NCBI GenBank assembly: GCA_934249215.1
Contig: CAKQKN010000105.1
Coordinates: 1 to 9,113, forward strand
Direction: 5' to 3'
Length of the DNA: 9,113 bases
Origin: an uncultured Clostridia bacterium
GTDB taxonomy: Bacteria > Bacillota > Clostridia > Christensenellales > Borkfalkiaceae
Positions within the stretch are counted from its first letter, which is position 1. Every line of letters starts with the position of its first letter. The notes below the pieces were generated by a model, which saw nothing but the letters and a program-made list of their open reading frames with translations, was not told the origin of the DNA and did no database searches. Below, one piece after another: positions 5,793 through 9,113 of the stretch. Position numbers and translations under genes: made by a program.

Positions 5793-5819
5793 TTTGAAAC
5801 TTTTATATAAACCCGATTC

Positions 5820-8078
5820 TTATACGAATCCGATTCTGTTCTTTTTCTTTTCGTCGAAGGAGAAATCTTTCTCGCAAATCGAGCGATCGAAATCGTCTTT
5901 CGTAAGGACGAGCGTTTTCTGATGCGCGAGCTGCACCCGAAGCGCGGCTTTCGCCCACACTCTTTCATAAAGGTTACGGACGAAACGAGCGTTGCTGAAC
6001 TCCTTGGACTCGAGAACTCTGTCGGGAATGGAATCGAAAAATTTCTTCGCCGCGGGCAGAAGTTTATCGTCGCACCCGAAGGTCTTGTTCACCATCGAGC
6101 AGAAAATATCGTAAAGCTGTTCTCTCGTAAAATTCGGGAACTCCACGGTATAAGGCATACGGCTCTTAAGCCCCGCGTTGCCTTCCATAAGCTTGTCCAT
6201 CTCGTCGGTATAACCCGCCATGATGACGAGCAGATCGTCGCGGTGGTTTTCCATTTCGGCGATAAGCGTATCGAGCGCTTCTCTGCCGTAATCGTTCGTT
6301 CCCGTATACTCGCTGTAAAGCGAATACGCCTCGTCGATAAACAGCACCGAACCGTAAGCGTCGCGGCAGATTCCCGCCGTTTTCGGCGCTGTGGAACCGA
6401 TATACTGTCCGCAAAGATCGCGCCCCGCATACTCGTAAAAATTCCCGAGCCGCAAAAGCCCTTTTTCCTTGAGAATCCTTCCGATGATTCTCGCGACCGT
6501 CGTTTTACCCGTTCCGGGATTGCCAACGAAACGCATATGTATACATGGCAGTTCCCCGTCCGACGACGAACGCGCAAATTCTATTTGATTTACGATCTCT
6601 TTGATTCTGTCTTTGAGTTTTTCGCCCACAAGCTCGTCGAGCATCTGCATTCCCGAACCGAAAGAGGCGGAGGCCGCGGTGCACACCGAAGCGAAATCCT
6701 TTTTGCCGATCGTCTTGTCCGACTTGCCGCGCCGAGCGTTATAAAGATTTTTATTATACAGCACGTCGTAAGCGATCTTGTTTATCGTCTTGACGCCGTA
6801 ATACCGTCCGTCGCTCTTTTCTTCCGCCACCTTGTCGAAGAATTTCTGCCATGCTCCGCGCGCGACGGTAAAGCCGCATCTTAAAAACTCCTTTTCGGCG
6901 ACCGCTTTGTTTTCCTCGTTGGAAAGCGGCTCGAAAGACACCGTGCGGAAACTGAACATATCGTTGAGCGATTTTTCCGTTTTCAGAAGAATTTCCTTGT
7001 TCACGAACGGAATTCTGAACACGAGGAGATTTCTGCCCATAATCCCGCCGACGTTCGAAAGAAATTTTCTGAAATCCGAGCTGTCGATCGAATCCATCCA
7101 TTCGCTTATATCGAGACAGAACGCGCGCGGTTCGCCGTCCGACTCGCCGAGCGTTTCCGCGATCGTCGCTTCGTATTTCGCAAAAGGCGGTTCGTTGTTG
7201 CTTCTCGGCTTTTCAAGTCTGATCTCTCTTGCCGAGCCTTTTCCGAGCGGCAGTATGCCGAGTTCGGCATAAACGGAGCAAAGGGTAAAGAACGCCGAAG
7301 AAATTCCGCAACCGTCGTCCACCGAGAAAAGATATCCGCGATTAAGAACCGCTTCTTCGCATTTGTTCTTTTTAAGTTCGGGCGCGACGAGCGTAAGTTC
7401 TTCCACGAGCGACTTAAACTCTCTCCACCCGACTGTCGCGTCGAGCGATTTCTGGCCTCTGTAAGCGGGCTTTTTCTCTTCGTCGCGGTTTTCCGATTTC
7501 TTTTCGCCGTCGGTTTTTTCGCCGCCCGTCTTTTCGTCGTCGGCTTCTTCCGCTTCTCTTTCGTCTTTTTCGCGCGCGGTTTTCTTTTTTCCGAAAGAGG
7601 ACATAAAACCGTCGAAAATCTTTTTCGTAAAGTCGGCTTTTTCGTCTTGACCTTCAGTCTCTTCCTCGTCGTCCGCTTCTTCGCCGTCGGAACTTTCGTC
7701 CCCGGAATTCTCGGATTCCCCGTTTTCTTCGCTCACGATCTTTTCGTCATCCTCGTCACCCGACTTCCCTCCGGATTCTTCCTCGTTTTTCCCTGAAACG
7801 TTTTCGTCCGTAGAAAAGAGCGAATAAACGCCGTCTTTTTTGCATTCGTCATATTCGGACGAAAAGAACCCGCTCACGGACGATTCGACGTCGCTCTCAG
7901 CAAGAACGGCGTCGTCGAATTCGAGCGAAACGCAGGAAACGCCGTCCCCCGTCACGTTTGCTTCTTTTCCGAAAGTGTCGGAAAGAAATTTCGCGAGCGC
8001 ATCGGCGGGCAGAACCTCGTCTTTTCGGCGTCTGCGCACCCATGACGCAGATAAATTGATCTCGATTTTCTTTTTCAA
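5820..8078 (-). CDS. CbbX/SpoVK-type AAA+ ATPase with degenerate N-terminal AAA-like domain, 752 aa
   Basis: TTG start, accepted because AGGAG sits 7 bases upstream and no ATG follows for about 150 codons. Layout: a small N-terminal region (1-90); a very acidic D/E/S/K-rich linker (about 86-205); a region at about 215-445 that looks like a worn AAA+ domain (VDDGCGISSA at the Walker A position, Lys replaced by Ile; FCLDISEW at Walker B); and an intact AAA+ domain at about 475-740. The intact domain has Walker A GNPGTGKT (519-526), pore loop GQYIGSTAPKT (557-567), Walker B LFIDEA (579-584), sensor 1 VIMAGYTDEM (618-627), arginine-finger-type LKSR (R640) and sensor 2 SNARFVRNLYERV (695-707). These match the CbbX/SpoVK/EccA group of hexameric remodelling ATPases. 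It is first in the cluster with two YbjN-like genes. No membrane segment. Its substrate is unknown. Confidence 0.93.
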   Translation of the reverse strand: MKKKIEINLSASWVRRRRKDEVLPADALAKFLSDTFGKEANVTGDGVSCVSLEFDDAVLAESDVESSVSGFFSSEYDECKKDGVYSLFSTDENVSGKNEEESGGKSGDEDDEKIVSEENGESENSGDESSDGEEADDEEETEGQDEKADFTKKIFDGFMSSFGKKKTAREKDEREAEEADDEKTGGEKTDGEKKSENRDEEKKPAYRGQKSLDATVGWREFKSLVEELTLVAPELKKNKCEEAVLNRGYLFSVDDGCGISSAFFTLCSVYAELGILPLGKGSAREIRLEKPRSNNEPPFAKYEATIAETLGESDGEPRAFCLDISEWMDSIDSSDFRKFLSNVGGIMGRNLLVFRIPFVNKEILLKTEKSLNDMFSFRTVSFEPLSNEENKAVAEKEFLRCGFTVARGAWQKFFDKVAEEKSDGRYYGVKTINKIAYDVLYNKNLYNARRGKSDKTIGKKDFASVCTAASASFGSGMQMLDELVGEKLKDRIKEIVNQIEFARSSSDGELPCIHMRFVGNPGTGKTTVARIIGRILKEKGLLRLGNFYEYAGRDLCGQYIGSTAPKTAGICRDAYGSVLFIDEAYSLYSEYTGTNDYGREALDTLIAEMENHRDDLLVIMAGYTDEMDKLMEGNAGLKSRMPYTVEFPNFTREQLYDIFCSMVNKTFGCDDKLLPAAKKFFDSIPDRVLESKEFSNARFVRNLYERVWAKAALRVQLAHQKTLVLTKDDFDRSICEKDFSFDEKKKNRIGFV

Positions 8079-8125
8079 AATATTACTCCTCTCGTCGCGA
8101 ACTCCGTAAAGTATGCGACCGATTA

Positions 8126-8135
8126 TTTTATATCA
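8126..8135 (-). promoter_or_regulatory. Candidate extended -10 promoter of the AAA+ operon
   Basis: On the minus strand TGATATAAAA contains TG-N-TATAAA, an extended -10 match, about 50 bases upstream of the TTG start. No recognisable -35 is present 17 bp upstream; that place is occupied by an inverted repeat (8136-8159). The expected transcript start is near 8120. Confidence 0.4.
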
Positions 8136-8159
8136 CGCCGACGGGTTTCCCTTTCGGCG
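8136..8159. promoter_or_regulatory. Inverted repeat abutting the candidate AAA+ promoter
   Basis: CGCCGA (8136-8141) and TCGGCG (8154-8159) are perfect 6-bp arms around CGGGTTTCCCTT, which has its own GGG/CCC pairing. Placement over the usual -35 region suggests a regulator binding site; an RNA hairpin at the end of the exonuclease transcript is the alternative. No T-tract follows on the minus strand. Confidence 0.35.
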
Positions 8160-8199
8160 GTTCGATTACGTTTTTAATTTTCGTCCGTTTCGGGTGGAA

Positions 8200-8216
8200 A
8201 GCCGATTGTGTCGGCT
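8200..8216 (-). terminator. Weak hairpin just after the exonuclease stop
   Basis: On the minus strand AGCCGA-CACAA-TCGGCT is a perfect 6-bp stem starting 4 bases after the stop codon, followed only by TTTCC. It is too poor in T for a confident terminator but could act as a transcript-end stabiliser or pause site. Confidence 0.3.
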
Positions 8217-8220
8217 CGTT

Positions 8221-8766
8221 TCATTCCGCAAAAAACTCGTGCAATTTTTTGCCGTGAGCAAGACAAACGCACTTTGCGATCTCGCACGTTCTCATGGCGT
8301 CCTCGTCGCTTCTGTGCGTGCCGCGCGGGTCGTTGCCCGTCCGCTCGGTATATTCGATATCGAGCTTTTTCGCCTTTCTGTCGTCGGCGATCTCGATGAG
8401 TTTTTGCACGTCGAAAATTTTCGCTTCGATTTTTTCAAGCCCGTACCGCTTGCAGTCGTCCGCAAGAAAGTGCAGATCGTTTAAAATGCCGTACCCGAAG
8501 CAGATCGTATCTTCATCCGTCATAAGCCTTTTTATCCTTTCGTAAAGTCCGTCGAACTTCGGAAACGTTTTGAAAATTTTCTTGTCGTACGCAAGAATGT
8601 TTTTTCTCACGTACGGATCGAAATTGCTCGCGGGGTTCATAAGGATATCCTCCGGCTCGCCGATAAGGTTAAATTTTTCGTCCGTCAGAACGTACCCGAA
8701 ACTATATATTTTGCCCTTGCCCGTATAGCAATTCGAGCATTCGATATCAAAAAACAAATATTTCAT
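8221..8766 (-). CDS. DEDDh-type 3'-5' exonuclease (DnaQ-like), 181 aa
   Basis: Start chosen at ATG 8766, because the family begins right at the first strand (MKYLFFDIECSNC); an in-frame TTG at 8841 would add 25 residues read from a hairpin-rich AT tract. No good ribosome binding site precedes either. The catalytic acids are visible: D7 and E9 in FFDIE (ExoI), D97 in GILNDLHFLADD (ExoII), and H151 with D156 in HRSDEDA (ExoIII, H-x4-D). Such proteins remove nucleotides from 3' ends of DNA or RNA, using two metal ions. It is a stand-alone domain, with no polymerase or helicase part. FDVQKLIEIADDRKAKKLDI between motifs II and III is ordinary for the fold. Role (repair, RNA turnover, or other) cannot be assigned. 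Confidence 0.92.
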   Translation of the reverse strand: MKYLFFDIECSNCYTGKGKIYSFGYVLTDEKFNLIGEPEDILMNPASNFDPYVRKNILAYDKKIFKTFPKFDGLYERIKRLMTDEDTICFGYGILNDLHFLADDCKRYGLEKIEAKIFDVQKLIEIADDRKAKKLDIEYTERTGNDPRGTHRSDEDAMRTCEIAKCVCLAHGKKLHEFFAE

Positions 8767-8776
8767 AATTATGGTA

Positions 8777-8858
8777 AAAAACGAGCGTTTTTCGGTCGGT
8801 TTTTCAAAAAAAATGTCAAAAACCGAGAGTATAAATGTCAAGTTTAATAATATGGCAA
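8777..8858 (-). promoter_or_regulatory. Leader of the exonuclease gene: weak promoter and two AT-rich hairpins
   Basis: On the minus strand, TTGCCA (8858-8853) and TATACT (8833-8828) are each 5/6 promoter matches but 19 bp apart, which is long. Downstream, CGGTTTTT (8825-8818) pairs perfectly with AAAAACCG (8804-8797) around a 13-base T-rich loop. A second hairpin, AAAAAC-GCTC-GTTTTT, lies at 8792-8777, ending 10 bases before the start codon. These may end the upstream transcript or control the exonuclease. Confidence 0.3.
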
Positions 8859-8862
8859 ATCG

Positions 8863-9113
8863 TCAGTCGAGTCTTGTTCCGTCGCCGTATATTTCGGCAA
8901 AGCGCGCCGCGAAAGACGGTTCTTCCCCGCCCGCGTAAAGGTGCGAAAGATCGCCGAATCCCGTACAGCGAAAGACGGCTTTTCCCTCTCTCCGCTCCTC
9001 GGTAACGAAGGTCGTGACGGACGTCGGAAGCGCGCAGAATCCTTGAAAAAACGGGTATGGCGACACTCCGAGAAGTCTTGAAATAAGCACGCATTCTACC
9101 CCGAAATGACAGA
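8863..9113 (-). CDS. Histidine phosphatase family protein (partial, C-terminal end)
   Basis: The frame is open to the window edge and ends at TGA 8865-8863, giving about 82 residues of a longer protein. The tail reads HFGVECVLISRLLGV, then FFQGFCALPTSVTTFVTEER and VFRCTGFGDLSHLYAGGEEP. This matches the end of phosphoglycerate-mutase-like (histidine phosphatase) proteins: the late catalytic His in the H-x-G context, the RLLG helix, the P-x-S-V/I-T strand and the FGD-x-SHL end. The first RHG catalytic motif would lie outside the window. These enzymes transfer or remove phosphate from small molecules or proteins through a phosphohistidine; the substrate cannot be told from the tail. A GTG at 9090 is an internal codon, not a start. 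Stop to next start is 96 bp. Confidence 0.75.
   Translation of the reverse strand, partial: CHFGVECVLISRLLGVSPYPFFQGFCALPTSVTTFVTEERREGKAVFRCTGFGDLSHLYAGGEEPSFAARFAEIYGDGTRLD

Noticed and set aside
5922..6884. Long plus-strand open frame (320 codons) opposite the AAA+ domain
   Set aside because: It lies entirely antisense to the conserved Walker motifs of the AAA+ gene and has no ribosome binding site or recognisable domain.
8797..8825. Hairpin after the histidine phosphatase gene as an intrinsic terminator
   Set aside because: The T-run is in the loop rather than after the stem, and the bases that follow are not T-rich.
8767..8841. TTG start adding 25 residues to the exonuclease
   Set aside because: DnaQ-like domains begin at the first strand (YLFFDIE), and the extra segment is read from a hairpin-forming AT tract.

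Overview
The window looks like a piece of a Firmicutes/Clostridia-type chromosome, probably an uncultured gut lineage. The reasons are clear AGGAG/GGAGA ribosome binding sites, a maf-mreB pair, a CbbX/SpoVK-type AAA+ protein and YbjN-domain proteins. The assignment is by protein style only. Every confident gene is on the minus strand, so transcription runs from high to low coordinates. The only plus-strand candidate is a 22-codon gene tail at the left edge.

Right part (9113 to 8221): the C-terminal end of a histidine-phosphatase family protein is cut by the window edge. It is followed by a small DEDDh (DnaQ-like) exonuclease starting at 8766. The gap between them is AT-rich with two hairpins.

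Middle (8078 to 3143): a four-gene minus-strand cluster. In order of transcription it holds (i) a 752-residue protein with an acidic linker, a degenerate AAA+-like domain and an intact CbbX/SpoVK-type AAA+ domain; (ii) and (iii) two small, clearly paralogous YbjN-like proteins; (iv) a 521-residue protein with a possible N-terminal Rossmann-like region and a C-terminal signature resembling the RyR domain. The last three genes are separated by 11 and 14 bp. The first gene is followed by a 135-bp structured leader. This is the best candidate for an undescribed multi-component system: an AAA+ remodelling motor, two chaperone-fold partners and a possible nucleotide-sensing protein. Its function is not known to me and any role is inference.

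Left-centre (3106 to 1256): a very good sigma-A-type promoter (TTTACA, 17 bp, TATAAT) drives maf (nucleotide pyrophosphatase). A weak terminator and then a divergent mreB-like actin gene follow. The maf-mreB adjacency is a known firmicute arrangement, but mreC and mreD do not follow.

Left part (1255 to 1): a 163-residue orphan gene sits between two non-coding stretches of about 350 bp. Each stretch carries the same composite repeat (two GTCATCCCGA-type boxes, then a GGATCCGGGG-CGCAGCCCC hairpin). Copies of CTATAG and a 23-bp repeat also occur there. A strong intrinsic terminator at 131-155 ends the minus-strand transcription.

Start sites were corrected for three genes (521-aa protein, second YbjN, exonuclease) in favour of internal ATG codons; for the first two a good ribosome binding site supports the choice.
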